Positions 1 to 11,712 of a stretch of 64,000 bases of DNA are shown piece after piece. The position numbers and the translations under genes are program-made. Below the pieces are notes generated by a model that searched no databases, was not told where the DNA came from, and saw nothing but the letters and a program-made list of their open reading frames with translations. The stretch is from Hormiphora californensis. Lineage: Eukaryota; Ctenophora; Tentaculata; Cydippida; Pleurobrachiidae. The DNA lies in NCBI GenBank assembly GCA_020137815.1, contig CM035358.1, positions 953,356-1,017,355 of the forward strand, given 5' to 3'. Position 1 is the first letter of the stretch, and every line of letters starts with the position of its first letter.

Positions 1-50
1 TTAACACATGGTAACACATGGTAACCATGGTAACACCCTTTCTGTTTCAG
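1..50 (+). repeat. Short tandem GGTAACACAT/GGTAACC repeat in an intron end
   Basis: The first 34 bases consist of GGTAAC-type units joined by ACAT or CAT, then a TTTCAG acceptor. The units resemble X-box half sites, which recur elsewhere in the window. Confidence 0.5.
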
Positions 51-151
51 ATGCAGGCTAAGTTCCAAGAAGATATTGCAGTAAAATTACAGCAACACCA
101 ACAAGCAAAACAGCAACAACAAGCAGCGCAACAGGCCGCTGCCGCCGCTGC

Positions 152-190
<39 letters not shown>

Positions 191-1639
191 GCAACAACAA
201 CAGCAACAACAGCAGCAGCAACAACAACAACAACAACAAGCACAACAACAACAGCAAGCACAACAACAACAGCAAGCACAACAACAGCAGCAGCATCAAC
301 AAAATCAGGTCTGGTATTCATTGCAATCTACAACTCCAAAGTACATTTACAATTGTTGTTGAGACTCACACACTCTCTCTCTTCCTCTCTCTACAACCCC
401 CTCCTTCAGGTGATGCAACAGCAACATGCACAGCAACAGCAGGGCGGTATGGCACACATGATGGGTCATCCCCACATGCAACAAGCACAGGTAACTCTAC
501 CCCTGTTACAAATAAGTTCCAATCTCTCTCGGTTTCTTGTACTTCTTACTTTGAGGATCTTTCTTACTCGTCCTCTCATAGCTCATTTTCCTAAGTAAAG
601 ACTCTCTCTGCAGCACATGATGCGAGGACCCCCTCCACAACAACAACAACCCCAACAGCCCCAGCAGCAACAGCAACCACCCCAACAGCAACACCCGGGA
701 ATGCAGTATCAGATCCCACCCCACCAGTTCCAACAAATGCAACAGCAACAACAGAGAATGCCGGCCCAGGCTCGGTATAATCCACATATCCGAGGTGATT
801 AGGTTGTGTTAGTTACTTGATAACTCCTCCTCCTTCTTCTGGGCTGCCTCGAATGACAATGAAGTGTTGGGAGTTAACTCATGTGCCCTAATCCCGTTTG
901 ATCCTCTGAGCTCTCACACTCTTTTTCAGGGAACGATAGTTCTAAACCTTTATATTCTTTTAGGTCCAATGGCACCTAACCAAATGGCCCAGATGCAAGG
1001 TCAGATGGCCCCAGGACAACCCGGTATGGTGGGCCAGATGTTGGGTCAAATGGGTCCAGGGGGTCCCGGTCAACCTGGTATGCAGCAGAGGAACGATGAA
1101 ATGATGATGCAGCAACAACAAATGGTAACTTTCCAAATAAAGAATCAACAGTTTCCCGGCTTTTCTGATACTATTTGGGATTGTACGACACACATTTTAC
1201 ACGAATCAGTACCAATCAAATGTGAATTATTCATGGCCAACACAAAACAAAGTTCCTCAATATTCGGCTAATAATTAATTAATTAATTACATCCTACCCT
1301 CCCAACTAGATGATGTTGCAGCAGCGAGGGGGAATGTCCGTTCAGCAGCAGCATCACATGCAGCAGCAATTGCAGCACCAGCAACAGTTGCAACATCAGC
1401 AACAACTGCAACACCAGATGCAACTTCAGCAACAGCAACAGCAACGAACAGGGCAACCACAGCCCGGTGGACCCATGGGAAATCAGGTACCTGGTACACA
1501 TAGCGTTAATTAACGATTTCTAATTATAGCCATTAATCCGTATAATTACCTAGGATAGTTCTGCCATCCACATTCCTAGATCCCTTTTTATCAAACAACT
1601 TTTTTTTTTCAGATGCAGCATGGAGGTTGGAACGGCTGA
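51..1639 (+). CDS. Glutamine/methionine-rich protein, C-terminal exons (5' partial)
   Basis: Six exons read in one frame with GT-AG borders: 51-308, 410-490, 614-794, 964-1124, 1310-1486 and 1613-1639, ending in a TGA; the 5' part lies outside the window. The visible ~294 residues are low complexity. The first exon opens with a short ordinary stretch (MQAKFQEDIAVKLQQ), then long poly-Q with an Ala block; later exons are Q, P, M and G rich (repeats such as MGQ and HQQQLQ) and the tail is MQHGGWNG. Such tails are typical of nuclear coactivators, for example Mediator subunits or chromatin remodellers. No diagnostic domain is present, so I do not name the gene. The CAA/CAG tract is mixed rather than pure, which argues for a maintained coding tract. 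The poly-Val and poly-Leu readings of the opposite strand are shadows. Confidence 0.7.
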
Positions 1640-1797
1640 ACGGGATAGAGAAAGATTTATTTTATGGCGTTTACTAATTTATTGTATAAATTTCATTCAA
1701 TCAACCCACTTGACCAAGAGACCGTGTGTTTCAATTCTTCAAATTGTTTACTTTTGGATCACACATATTTCCCCTTCTTACCTAATGAATTCACAGA

Positions 1798-2993
1798 ATG
1801 AACAGGGGTATCGTTGCCTTGGTTACCGGAGGAGCCTCAGGGTTAGGTTTAGCTACCGTACGTCATGTTCTGAAAATGGGTGGTAAAGCAGTTATTGCTG
1901 ATCTGCCTAGCTCAGCCGGTGCCGAACTGGCTAAGGAAATGTCTAACGATTGCCGGTAAAAAATCGCACCTGTTTGCAATCGTTTATTTTTATAAAGGAG
2001 TAATGATATGTTTTATGAAGGAGCAATGATTTTTAAGGATTGCGTCAATATTAATAACCCCATGTTTAGTTTTGCACCTGTTGATGTAACAGACGAAGGG
2101 AGTGTACGGGATGCCATACAGCTAGCTACCACAGAGTTAGGTCCACTAACTGCCGCTGTGAACTGCGCTGGTATTGCTACCGGAGCACTCACTTACTCTA
2201 AACGAGGTTTGTGATAAACTGCCCCCTTTCTTCTCAAACCATTCCCCCTTCGCAAACCATGCCCGACACCCGAAAGACTTCTTTGGTAACTAACACAATC
2301 TCTAACAAATGCGTTTCAGGACCTCACAGTTTGGAGGACTTCAAAAGGGTAATTGACATTAATTTGGGTGGAACGTTCAATGTGTGTCGGCTGACTGCTG
2401 AAGCTATGGCTGCCCAGGAACCCTACAATGAGAGCGGGGAACGAGGTATGACGTCACAAAGTGCTTGTAGTCACAATTCACAGTCAGATCTTCTATATTT
2501 TCTATTCGCTTACACCAAATTCGGTAATATATTCAAAACTTTTTACTTTCTACCCAGGAGTGTTCGTGAATACTGCCAGTGTGGCTGCGTTTGAGGGCCA
2601 GAGGGGCCAGGCCGCCTATGCCGCGAGTAAGGGTGGTGTCAGGGCCCTAACTATCGTGCTGGCGAGGGATTTAGCAGCAATAGGAATTAGGACTTGCACA
2701 ATTGCACCTGGGGTGATTGAGACGCCCATGATGGCGGGGATGAGGGATGATATCAAGGCTGGGTTAGCTGCCGGGGTGCCATTCCCCAAACGACTCGGTG
2801 CTCCAGGTAATTTAACAACTTCAAGAATTGTCAAGAATATCAAAGTGTTTTTTATCTCTAGCTCAAGTGGAAATGTTGTTCTTACATCTATTATTTTTCA
2901 GAGGAGTATGGAGCGTTAGCGTATCATATCATGACCAATGGCTACCTGAACGGTGAAACCATTCGAATGGATGGGGCTCTTAGGATGAACTAA
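1798..2993 (+). CDS. HSD17B10: 3-hydroxyacyl-CoA dehydrogenase type 2 / 17-beta-HSD 10 (SDR family)
   Basis: Five exons, 1798-1955, 2070-2206, 2320-2445, 2558-2806 and 2902-2993, give 253 residues (the human protein is about 261). It is a classical short-chain dehydrogenase: glycine-rich NAD motif TGGASGLG near residue 10, NCAG in strand 4, the serine segment [10 protein letters not shown], and catalytic Tyr-Lys in YAASKGG. The segments around [22 protein letters not shown] and the C-terminal [14 protein letters not shown] follow the HSD17B10 pattern rather than the general SDR pattern. The family works in mitochondria in isoleucine and branched-chain fatty acid oxidation and is also a subunit of animal mitochondrial RNase P. 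The start is the first ATG directly before the nucleotide-binding strand, so the protein has almost no N-terminal extension, as in other HSD17B10 proteins. FANCA starts about 200 bp downstream. Confidence 0.9.
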
Positions 2994-3200
2994 TATTTTG
3001 GAGCTTTAGTGTTTCGGATATGTGTTCGTCTCTCAATTGATTCGCGTGTTTTTAAGATAAGTTTTTGTAACAAAATTTTAAGAGAGTTCTTTGTAAATTC
3101 GGAAATATCAAACTTTGGGCAGTGATATCAATCTATGTCCTTTTCATTACACTTTGCAGTATGCCACTCGCCTTGTATCCTCTTTTTTATTACAGTGTGA

Positions 3201-5827
3201 ATGAGCAATGACTTTGTGCCCCTATTCACCCATCCACCGGACCTCGCTGAACGAACCACATCCCTTATCGCACTCAGCGACACGGACATCGCCAGAGAGG
3301 CTCGAGAGGTTTTGTCAAGGTTGAACCCTGGAAAACGTCGTCGGAGAGATCATGGTGGGGAGGGCCAAGAAGAGGAGTGGGATGAAGAACTAGAGTCTGT
3401 GGTTTGTGACATCCTCTCTGAGTTCCAGAGTACAGAAAGTGTCATTAATCTGCCTCTGTCTCAGCTCAAACAAGTGGCTGAGTCCATGGGATCCACAGTA
3501 AGTGCTGCTACACTGCTCAAAGGAATCACAACCGAGACAGAGTTGGAGAAAGTTGAATTCTTAGCTGGTCTAGTTGGTGTTTCAGCCATAGCCACTCACT
3601 TGGATACCGACGCCTTCACCTCATTAGCTGTAAAAGCGCTCCGATCAGGAATGAATGGTCTAGTTGTCATATTCCGGTCATTCCTAATGAACCATCCATC
3701 CAATCTTGAGAGAATTCTCAGAGTGCTCCTGGACAATCCAGACCAACCCACCGACGTTCTGGGTAGATTGACCGTGAAAACGTTTAACAACCTGGCCACT
3801 TCGATATTATTTGCCGAGTTCAAAGATTCAATCGAAGAGACTTACCAGACAGTGGAGAGTGTTTTCACCAGTCCTAAATTCCAGCTACAGAGAACTCAAC
3901 TGCAATATCATCTACCACAAGAACCTACCTTCACGGAAAGGTTTGTGACCTATCTTCGGCAAATGTTCGGAGCCAGTAAGTTACATCCTCGTTTCACCAT
4001 GTTGATAATCTCGGTAATCGGCTGCGAAACCCCTCTACTTGAATTTCTATCGGAAGTCCTCAAAAAGTCCATCGCAGATCGTGATCGGTATAATTTTACC
4101 CTCTCCTTGGTTCTCTGTAGACTCTTCCACATTATGGGCACGAAACAATACACAGACAGTTATCAGTTCTATTTTGGGCCTTCCTCCGCACATTTGACAT
4201 CGACAAAATCCGTTGAGTTCGTTCTGGACGAGTTTACCCGCCTGGTTCCCTTTGAGAGCGGGATGTTCCTCAAGCACCACATACAGCTCCCCCTGCGAGG
4301 TGGAGTGAAAGTGAAAACGAAACTCGAGAATTATCTTATGCTGGCAAAGACTCGAATGAAGGACTTCAATCTGGCCGAAATTGATAAAAACGTCATACAC
4401 GATGTGGAAAAGGCGTTGAAGAGCTTTAAAAAGAACCCTAATCAGATTCCAACGGGTATCGTTGAGGCAAGCATCTTCAAAAAACAATACTACACCAATC
4501 ATTTCCTTCCCTGTCTTATACACAGCACGGAAGTCTCCGACGATACCCTTCGTCAGCGACTTGTCGAGGTATTGAAATCCGCAAAGAAGATCCCGGCTTC
4601 GGTTGTTTTGGAGAAAGAAGAAGTTATGGAGATCAGCCCTGTGGAAACTTATGAAAACTTGCTGTCTTCGCTACAAAGTTCAACCGATAACTCTGAAAAA
4701 ATAAGGAACCTGATTCAGTCTCATCTTGTCTCTCAGCACTCAAAGGGACAGATAGAGCGTTTGATAACCGTTGTCTGTCTTGAATGTACCCACTTGGATT
4801 CAGTTCAATTCTTGAAACCATTCTACTCAATGCCTACCCTACAACAAGATTTTATCGATGTCGTAACTACACTGGTTCACAATGCTTCTGGAAAGGGTAA
4901 TGCTGGTAAACTGTTGAAGTTGGTGGAATTCTTTACCAGTGAAACTGCGGAACCATTCCTTGAGAGCGTCCTGAGAGAGAACCAGGAGCTCTATTCTAAC
5001 ATGCCGACTACTATCGAGAATGACTTCCTTCATCTGATTCTCCTGGGGAAACTAACTGAAAACTGTAACGCATTGATACCAGCAGCAGTATGGAAACAAT
5101 TGTCAGTAGAGAAACTCTGTCAGGCGTTGTCATGGTGGTCGCTAGGAGACCTGGGAGAGATAATCACCACAAAGATATTTGAGAAAGTAGTTACCTGTCA
5201 GACTCCCGGGGATGTTTATGTGACTGTCTTCAAATCAGCCATCAGTTGTCCTTCCGAACCGTTTCTCCTCCCTGTTTTGAAGGCGAATATTTCCCTTGTT
5301 ACGGGGAACAAGTTGTGGATATACGAAGCGTTAGCCAAGGTCCTTCTACCGTACTACCAGACAAATGTTGAAAAACCAACGGCTCTCATTCGTCAGATAT
5401 TCAGCAGATTCTTCTCCGTTGTTAATAGACTCCAGCCCTCCCTGCTGTGGAAATGTGAGAGAAAGGAGAGTTTGGAGAATCTGATCAGTGTTCTTGACAG
5501 TTACAAGATTTACCTTACTGGGGAAGACTTCCTGTTAACACTTCCAATCACCTTCGTTATTGTCAGGTAAATCCCAAAGCAGCATCGTTCAGTTGTTTAG
5601 ACTTCCTAGATGCCATAGTTGTATGATTGTCCCCCTATTCTGTATACTGTCTCACTCAAAGTTTACCTCTGTCCAGGTCGATCCATGAAGACCAGAAGTT
5701 GCTGGCGAGTCTCTGTGAGCGTTCCCCTACACTTCTAATCAGCTGTGTTTGCTATTACTCCACTCTCGAATCGTGGGTCCAGGGCTGTCCTACCATCGCT
5801 TCTATCTACCAGTTTATTAAGGTATAG
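3201..5827 (+). CDS. FANCA: Fanconi anemia group A protein (FANCA)
   Basis: One very long exon (3201-5566) and a second (5677-5821, or to a stop at 5825-5827). I recognise the FANCA signature around residues 385-480: a conserved block including YLMLAKTRMKDF, DVEKALKSF, VEASIFKKQYYTNHFLPCL and SAKKIPASV. The exon-2 segment around LLASLCERSPTLL aligns in order with a later FANCA helix. A basic cluster (KRRRR) near residue 50 may be nuclear localisation. FANCA is the large helical-repeat scaffold of the Fanconi core complex, which monoubiquitinates FANCD2-FANCI at stalled forks. Exon 2 ends in AAG followed by GTATAG, so it either splices on (the exons at 7495-8898 are in the right phase) or stops two codons later. 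With those exons the protein would be about 1043 residues against roughly 1455 in human. Confidence 0.8.
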
Positions 5828-6144
5828 GAGTGGGAAAGAAAAAGGGAGGCCGAGGGAAGAGGAAGGATAAAGGGAGGGAGTTGGAAGGAAAGGGTTTTTT
5901 AGTTGTTGGTACTTGGCTGGGTTTGTTAAAACAAAAGAAAATTTTTCTTGATATCTTAGTAAGGTTGAAGGGTTTGCGAAGAAAAGTTATGATTTGGATG
6001 CAAATATCGATCATAGTAAGTGAGCCATGCAACAGAGAGATAGCGACAGACAAATGTGACACAAATTATATTTTGTGAGACAAATTAATGATTAATTAAT
6101 GATAATTACCTGCATGTAGAGGCTTGATCATGATTGTAGCGGTA
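5828..6144. other. No gene seen; purine-rich, between FANCA exon 2 and the minus-strand gene
   Basis: GA-rich sequence directly after the FANCA exon-2 donor. The basic Lys/Arg/Gly reading of it has no family features and I take it as non-coding. Confidence 0.5.
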
Positions 6145-6716
6145 TCAAATACCTGAACTAAACTTGATCCTCTCCACCACATTTCCACCCAGATCACCCT
6201 CACATGTTTCCTTGTTTTCACTTTCTGCAAAACTGTAAACTAGAACAACTTTGTCATCACAGGAAATGGTGATACTTTGGTGATCTTTGGCAAATGTCCA
6301 AATGTTTTCAGGGCTAGCTGGAATATCAGGTTGTTCTGGTAAGGGCTCCCAATTATCCATGCATGGGGGTATCTTGTAGGATATCTGGCTTCTAAACTTG
6401 ATCCTTACAACCCCCGTAGTTGGCAGGATCTGGAAGTATATTTCTGCGTTGCTACCGGGCTGACTTTCAGTTGTCAGATGAATGGGCAGGGTCTCCCAAT
6501 CCCACTCGTACAAGAATCCCTTCTTTACTGCCCTCCAGGCTGAAAATAAATTAAACTCAGTTGGAATTTGGCCTAGCAAATGAGATCGTTATGTGTTTAT
6601 CAGACACGCTCAAGTAATATTGGGATCGTTGGACTAAAATTAAATATTTAATTACCGACGTCTGTCGAGTGGCCTTGTAGAACATGTATCACGAACAAAA
6701 CTAACAAACGAATCAT
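6145..6716 (-). CDS. Small predicted secreted protein, unknown family
   Basis: Two minus-strand exons, 6656-6716 and 6145-6539, joined with matching phase, give 151 residues. The N-terminus (MIRLLVLFVIHVLQGHSTDV) is a clear signal peptide followed by a short acidic/aromatic domain with beta-strand character (segments such as EWDWETLPIHL, NAEIYFQILPTTG, VRIKFRSQ, ITISCDDKVVLVYSF). Three cysteines are visible in the mature part. I do not recognise the family; a sugar-binding or farnesoic-acid-methyltransferase-like beta sandwich is only a guess. The last codons contain a possible donor (TCAG then GTATTTG), so another 3' exon is not excluded. If the + strand exons at 7495-8898 belong to FANCA, this gene lies inside a FANCA intron. 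Confidence 0.55.
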
Positions 6717-7494
6717 CCTGCCATAAGTGTAGCACTAAATTTAATTCTAAAAAAACATCAATCATTGACAAAAAAGCTATGGCGACAGGGTGTGAAGAAA
6801 ATGGCAGATCATAGAGAGAGGAGGCAAGTAGCTCGCTGACAAAAAATGAGCCTGTTGGTGACCGATATAAGCTCGTGCACCTGCCACCCGGCCAATAAAG
6901 AATGAAGAATGAGAAAGGGAGGGAGGGAGAGAGAGATAGAGAGAAGGAAACAGAGAAAGAGATGGAGAGAAAGAGATGGAGAGAGGGCTGAAAGATATCA
7001 ACTCAACAATTATGTGTTCTTGGTCAAGCATCAATGGCATAATAATCGATGGAACAGGAGGCAGGGGGGCAGAGTCTTTGTATGATGGCCAGTAACTCTA
7101 TTTACAACGATTCTTTTCCTCTCAAACATGATTAATGATTGGTAGCTGGTATGGGGAAATAGAGAAACATGAAGAATACAAGAGTTGCAGCTGTGAGGGG
7201 CCCGGACACACACATGTAATGGAATCATGGGGTGCGTTAGGGCATGGATTTAAATTGCTTTATGTTACGTCAACTAATTCTACGAAATATGAGAGGGGGC
7301 TGCTGAAAGGGGTGGGTGATGGGTCCAGAAAAATGATCTAGATTGTTGGGGCGGAGCTGATGATTACTTCAAAGCTAATGATCTCTTGCAAAGGGTAGAT
7401 CTCAACTCAAAGACTAACAACCAATCGATTAAATCTAGCAACCAAATTATTTAAGGACTCAAAGACTAATCGTTTAACAACCACTTTATTTCAG
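6717..7494. other. Non-coding; GA-rich stretch at 6904-6985
   Basis: Upstream of the minus-strand secreted-protein gene. It holds an imperfect GAGA/GGGA tract and no exon that I can support. Confidence 0.4.
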
Positions 7495-8898
7495 GCGTTT
7501 GGAATGCGTGTGCCAGTACCACCCAAGACTCTCTCTAATAAACATGAACTTCGGAGTGCAGGAGTTTGTCTGTTTATGACAGAAAGGGAAAAATGTGTAC
7601 ATGCTGGCTCGTTATCGGTATGTCTGGAGATCGATTAACTTTCCGAGCTTCTAGGCCGGAAATTAAAAATAGTTTGTAAGTTTCGAGTTTTATTATCAAA
7701 GTTTCATCAAAGTATAAAAATCTCCTTCAGGACGTCCCGTTTCCGTTAATTGAGGGTTTCCTATCAGCGATGTTTCATACCTACTCAACTTATTGGTTGG
7801 GTGGAATTCTCACTTCGTATGAACATCTACTAGCACTAGGTAATTGCATACTGGGACTAAACAACTAAAACTACTAGTTAGAATAGTATAGACATGCTGG
7901 TCCCAGATAAGAGACAGTAATTAAAACCTCTAACAGGTGGACTATTCGTAACTAAGAAGAATTAAATATCATTCGCCCCAATTATCTCGCCCCTCGCTCG
8001 CACTTTTTCGCCCCTCCTGTCCATTTCATACTCATTTCAGTTTTCACCCTACTGGTATGTAGCCTTAGATGCCGGGTGCTCTGTACTCACTTTCTCTCTT
8101 CCTAGCTATTTATACCTCTTCAAAAACTAACTTTCTCTCCATCTCCTATTCCCCCTCTCCCTCTCTCTTATTCCTCTCTCTCCTTCTCTCCAGGTGAGGT
8201 GGGTATTAGGTGTGAGTTTTATCACGAACAAGTTACCCGTCCTCTCATCCTACTGCAACAGCCCAGTTCAGCCACCAAGAGTGATGCACACTTCTCAGGT
8301 ACGTAAAGTGGTCTACTATTTAGCCATTTTCGACGAGTTTTAGTGTGAAAAAGGGGTGATGATGTACGAAAAATAGATCAGTGGGAGCAAAATACAATGC
8401 TTTTTGGAGCAATTAATTTCCTAATTCTAGGATATAAAACAGATAAGATATTCTGTCTGATGTACCTGGGAGCATTGGCACAGCTTAGTAGTTGTGGGAT
8501 CCTTCCTTCATTATCTCACATAGATAGCATACTGGCCACTACACGGAGAGCCTATCAGCAGGTAATTACATTGCAGGAGCCCGGAGCCGACCGAATCAGG
8601 AAATACTGGTCCCTGATTGGCTGATAACCAGTCACGTGACCTAAATAACGAGTTCTGATTGGTTGTTTACTTGTTTCGGTCGGTTCCTGATAAGAAGCTC
8701 CATAAAGTCTCGGTAGATCATCAGCTGATAACACGTGTGTTTCAGGCACAACGGTTACTATTTGACAACCCTATTGTGATGCAGCAAATGAAGGCATATG
8801 TACACTCTGTAACACGTGATAAAAAGGACGTTGTGACTGTGGCACGTGACTTTTTATCCGGCCTTACTACTCCCCTTCACCAACTTCATAGCTCTTGA
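7495..8898 (+). CDS. Five phase-compatible exons: FANCA 3' end or a separate unknown gene
   Basis: Exons 7495-7617, 7731-7839, 8194-8298, 8431-8561 and 8746-8898 join in frame with good borders and end at TGA, encoding about 207 residues. Readable segments include VPFPLIEGFLSAMF, IRCEFYHEQVTRPLILLQQ, FCLMYLGALAQLSSCGILP and a helical tail ending TTPLHQLHSS. The first exon starts in phase 0, exactly what FANCA exon 2 needs, and its only early ATG is at 7504. The helical, Leu-rich character and the order on the strand suit the FANCA C-terminus, but I could not match it convincingly. The fourth intron (8562-8745) carries a hAT-type MITE starting at intron base +13. Confidence 0.5.
8574..8689 (+). 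mobile_element. hAT-type MITE copy 1
   Basis: Degenerate left end (CAGGAGCCCGGAGCCGACC) and intact right end (TTCGGTCGGTTCCTG). It belongs to a family of about 109 bp with inverted ends CAGGAACCGACCGAA. The donor of the host intron is at 8562, so the element begins at intron base +13. The stretch after it (AGCTCCATAAAGTCTCGG) is shared with copy 3, so some copies carry a longer right end. Confidence 0.8.
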
Positions 8899-9322
8899 AA
8901 ATCATCGGATATCTTCTTTGATTTCTGTTGGTCTGACTTGCCGATTCGGCACACATGTGTTCTTAACGTTTTCTTATTTTTTATAAATTTGAATTGTAAA
9001 TATTGATTAATGTTCCTTTCTGATAACATCAAGGGTTGTTTTTCTACTCCCTCAACTGTATCGTGTACCCAACTAACCCTTGTGTTTAGTATGTACCCGT
9101 AGTACTCACCTGTTACTTTCTGATTGCTTGAAGCTGGTGCGGTCCGAGAGGTTATGAGTAACCAAACTAACCCTAAACGTCCTCCCCACTACCCCGACCT
9201 CCACTGCCCCGACCTCCACTAACCCTAAACGCCTCCCCACTACCCCGACCTCCACTACCCCCGACCCCGACCTCCACTAACCCTAAACGCCCGATTCTAG
9301 CGTCCAACAACAACACTCAGCC
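8899..9322. repeat. Intergenic region with C-rich tandem repeat (9170-9295)
   Basis: Upstream of SNRPF. Imperfect units made from CCCCGACCTCCACT and AACCCTAAACGCC are repeated three to four times, ending about 30 bp before the SNRPF start codon. The AACCCTAAAC core looks telomere-like but is not a run of one hexamer. Confidence 0.55.
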
Positions 9323-11215
9323 ATGTCTACCGCCCTGCCCATGAACCCCAAGCCCTTCCTGAGTGCTCTCACTGGCAAGCCCGTTATGGTGAAACTGAAG
9401 TGGGGAATGGAGTACAAAGGTAACATACGCATTACGCATGTCTCATTTGTTGACAAACCAACAAACAAATAGGGAATCGAATTGAGTCCACGACAGACAA
9501 TCAAGTATAATAAGATCGGCCAAGAAATTGGTAGAGCTCACAATTGAAATATGTAATGCATACGAAATGTTAAATACACGCTAGATGCGGTTTCTGTGTG
9601 GTCTTACAGCTACGTTGAACGGAACATGTGACGCAACGTGGTGAGAGTTACACGTAGTTCGTTACAACATTAGTCTTCGATTATTATAAGCATATAATGT
9701 GATTATAACGATTCGGAATATATCCTGGAATCGATTACTAGATATATTTGAAAGATCGAGTGACCATTGTAGCTGATATATCTCGTTTTGCAGGTTATCT
9801 GATCTCTGTTGACAGTTACATGAACTTGAACCTGGCAAATACTGAGGAATACATCGATGGAGCTCTTGCTGGAAACCTGGGAGAGGTTCTTATCAGGTTA
9901 GTTTTGGTGGGAAACCTGGGAGAGGTTCTTATCAGGTTAGTTTTGGTGGGAAACCTGGGAGAGGTTCTTATCAGGTTAGTTTTGGTGGGAAACCTGGGAG
10001 AGGTTCTTATCAGGTTAGTTTTGGTGGGAAACCTGGGAGAGGTTCTTATCAGGTTAGTTTTGGTGGGAAACCTGGGAGAGGTTCTTATCAGGTTAGTTTT
10101 GGCGGGAAACCTGGGAGAGGTTCTTATCAGGTTAGTTTTGGCGGGCAACCTGGGAGAGGTTCTTATCAGGTTAGTTTTGGCGGGAAACCTGGGAGAGGTT
10201 CTTATCAGGTTAGTTTTGGCGGGAAACCTGGGAGAGGTTCTTATCAGGTTAGTTTTGGTGGGAAACCTGGGAGAGGTTCTTATCAGGTTAGTTTTGGTGG
10301 GAAACCTGGGAGAGGTTCTTATCAGGTTAGTTTTGGTGGGAAACCTGGGAGAGGTTCTTATCAGGTTAGTTTTGGCGGGAAACCTGGGAGAGGTTCTTAT
10401 CAGGTTAGTTTTGGCGGGAAACCTGGGAGAGGTTCTTATCAGGTTAGTTTTGGTGGGAAACCTGGGAGAGGTTCTTATCAGGTTAGTTTTGGTGGGAAAC
10501 CTGGGAGAGGTTCTTATCAGGTTAGTTTTGGCGGGAAACCTGGGAGAGGTTCTTATCAGGTTAGTTTTGGCGGGCAACCTGGGAGAGGTTCTTATCAGGT
10601 TAGTTTTGGCGGGAAACCTGGGAGAGGTTCTTATCAGGTTAGTTTTGGCGGGCAACCTGGGAGAGGTTCTTATCAGGTTAGTTTTGGTGGGAAACCTGGG
10701 AGAGGTTCTTATCAGGTTAGTTTTGGCGGGCAACCTGGGAGAGGTTCTTATCAGGTTAGTTTTGGGGGAAACCTGGGAGAGGTTCTTATCAGGTTAGTTT
10801 TGGTGGGAAACCTGGGAGAGGTTCTTATCAGGTTAGTTTTGGCGGGAAACCTGGGAGAGGTTCTTATCAGGTTAGTTTTGGCGGGAAACCTGAGAGAGGT
10901 TCTTATCAGGTTAGTTTTTTGGAGGGATCATTTAAATTCTTTAGCATTGTAAAACCAAAATTGAACAGTCGCTTATATGGGATAATTTTAGGGTGCGGTT
11001 TACTATTGACGTGGTACAAACACATGGTAAAGTTAGAGTAGGCGTGAATTCTATTCAACCCATTTTTAGGGCTATGAATCAAAGTACTTATTTTTCTTCT
11101 TTCCTCCCGTTTGACTTCTACTCTACATAACTATCTCTCTCCCTTTAGGTGTAACAATGTACTCTACATTCGCGGAGTCGAGGAAGAGGGAGGAGATGCT
11201 GAAGTGATGGCTTAA
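9323..11215 (+). CDS. SNRPF: Small nuclear ribonucleoprotein F (Sm F)
   Basis: Three exons, 9323-9419, 9794-9896 and 11149-11215, give 88 residues (human 86). Sm1 is visible in [25 protein letters not shown] and Sm2 in [21 protein letters not shown], with the acidic tail. Sm F is part of the heptameric ring on U1, U2, U4 and U5 snRNAs. Intron 2 opens with a 39-bp tandem array that duplicates the end of exon 2 together with the splice donor; the gene model uses the first donor (9897), which gives the conserved R-C-N-N junction. Using a later donor would insert 13 residues per unit in the middle of Sm2. Confidence 0.93.
9871..10917 (+). repeat. 39-bp minisatellite spanning the SNRPF exon 2 splice donor (~27 copies)
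   Basis: Each unit holds 26 nt of exon end (GGAAACCTGGGAGAGG, then TTCTTATCAG) followed by 13 nt of intron (GTTAGTTTTGGTG), so every unit carries a complete CAG|GTTAGT donor. The first unit is the real exon end. Variation is limited to a few positions (GGTGGG/GGCGGG, AAACC/CAACC). The unit is a multiple of three and contains no stop, hence the long artificial 13-residue-repeat reading frames on both strands. Confidence 0.97.
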
Positions 11216-11712
11216 TTGCATTCAGATGACATCAAAATCAGACTCAAAAGTGGGACTTTTGGATATTCTATTTGTCGTATAACTGGAGAAGCCGTGTTAC
11301 GTCATGCATAAGAATATCATGTTACAGAGTCTATTCCACAAAGAATTGCCTTTCCTTTGCCCTATTCCTTTCCTTGAGTAAAACATGCATACCGAAATCT
11401 CGCCCTTTTAGCTAGATCCATAAATCTCTCACCATACCACTCTACTTTTATAGTTCTCTTATACCTGTCGCTTTACTAAAAGGAGCTATTTATCACCGCC
11501 ATTAAATGTGTGAGAGACCCCCCTACCCCCGCTCTCTCTCGCTTTAGCGAGCAATCTTTTAATCGTTTGCTATTTATTTTATCACGTTATATTTTTACTG
11601 AGCTCTCCGTGTTTCTTTGTCCCCCTGATGTCTTTGATCGTGCAATCTCCCAGTGATATATTTTATAACCACCACTAACCACTACCTCTCCCTCTCTAGC
11701 TCTCTCCCAACC
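11216..11712. other. SNRPF 3' region and PRDX3 upstream region
   Basis: No coding exon seen. A CTCTCTC/AGCGAG-rich pyrimidine stretch lies around 11520-11550, and short pyrimidine tracts precede the PRDX3 start codon. Confidence 0.5.

Noticed and set aside
18-321. Poly-Val and poly-Leu frames opposite the poly-Q exon
   Set aside because: Antisense readings of CAA/CAG repeats.
9170-9295. Internal telomeric repeat (AACCCTAAAC)
   Set aside because: Only a few copies separated by CCCCGACCTCCACT; no run of a constant hexamer.
9748-10797. A 349-residue + strand frame and a 305-residue - strand frame made of 13-residue repeats
   Set aside because: Both arise because the 39-bp array is a multiple of three without stops. 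The conserved Sm F junction shows that the exon ends at the first donor.
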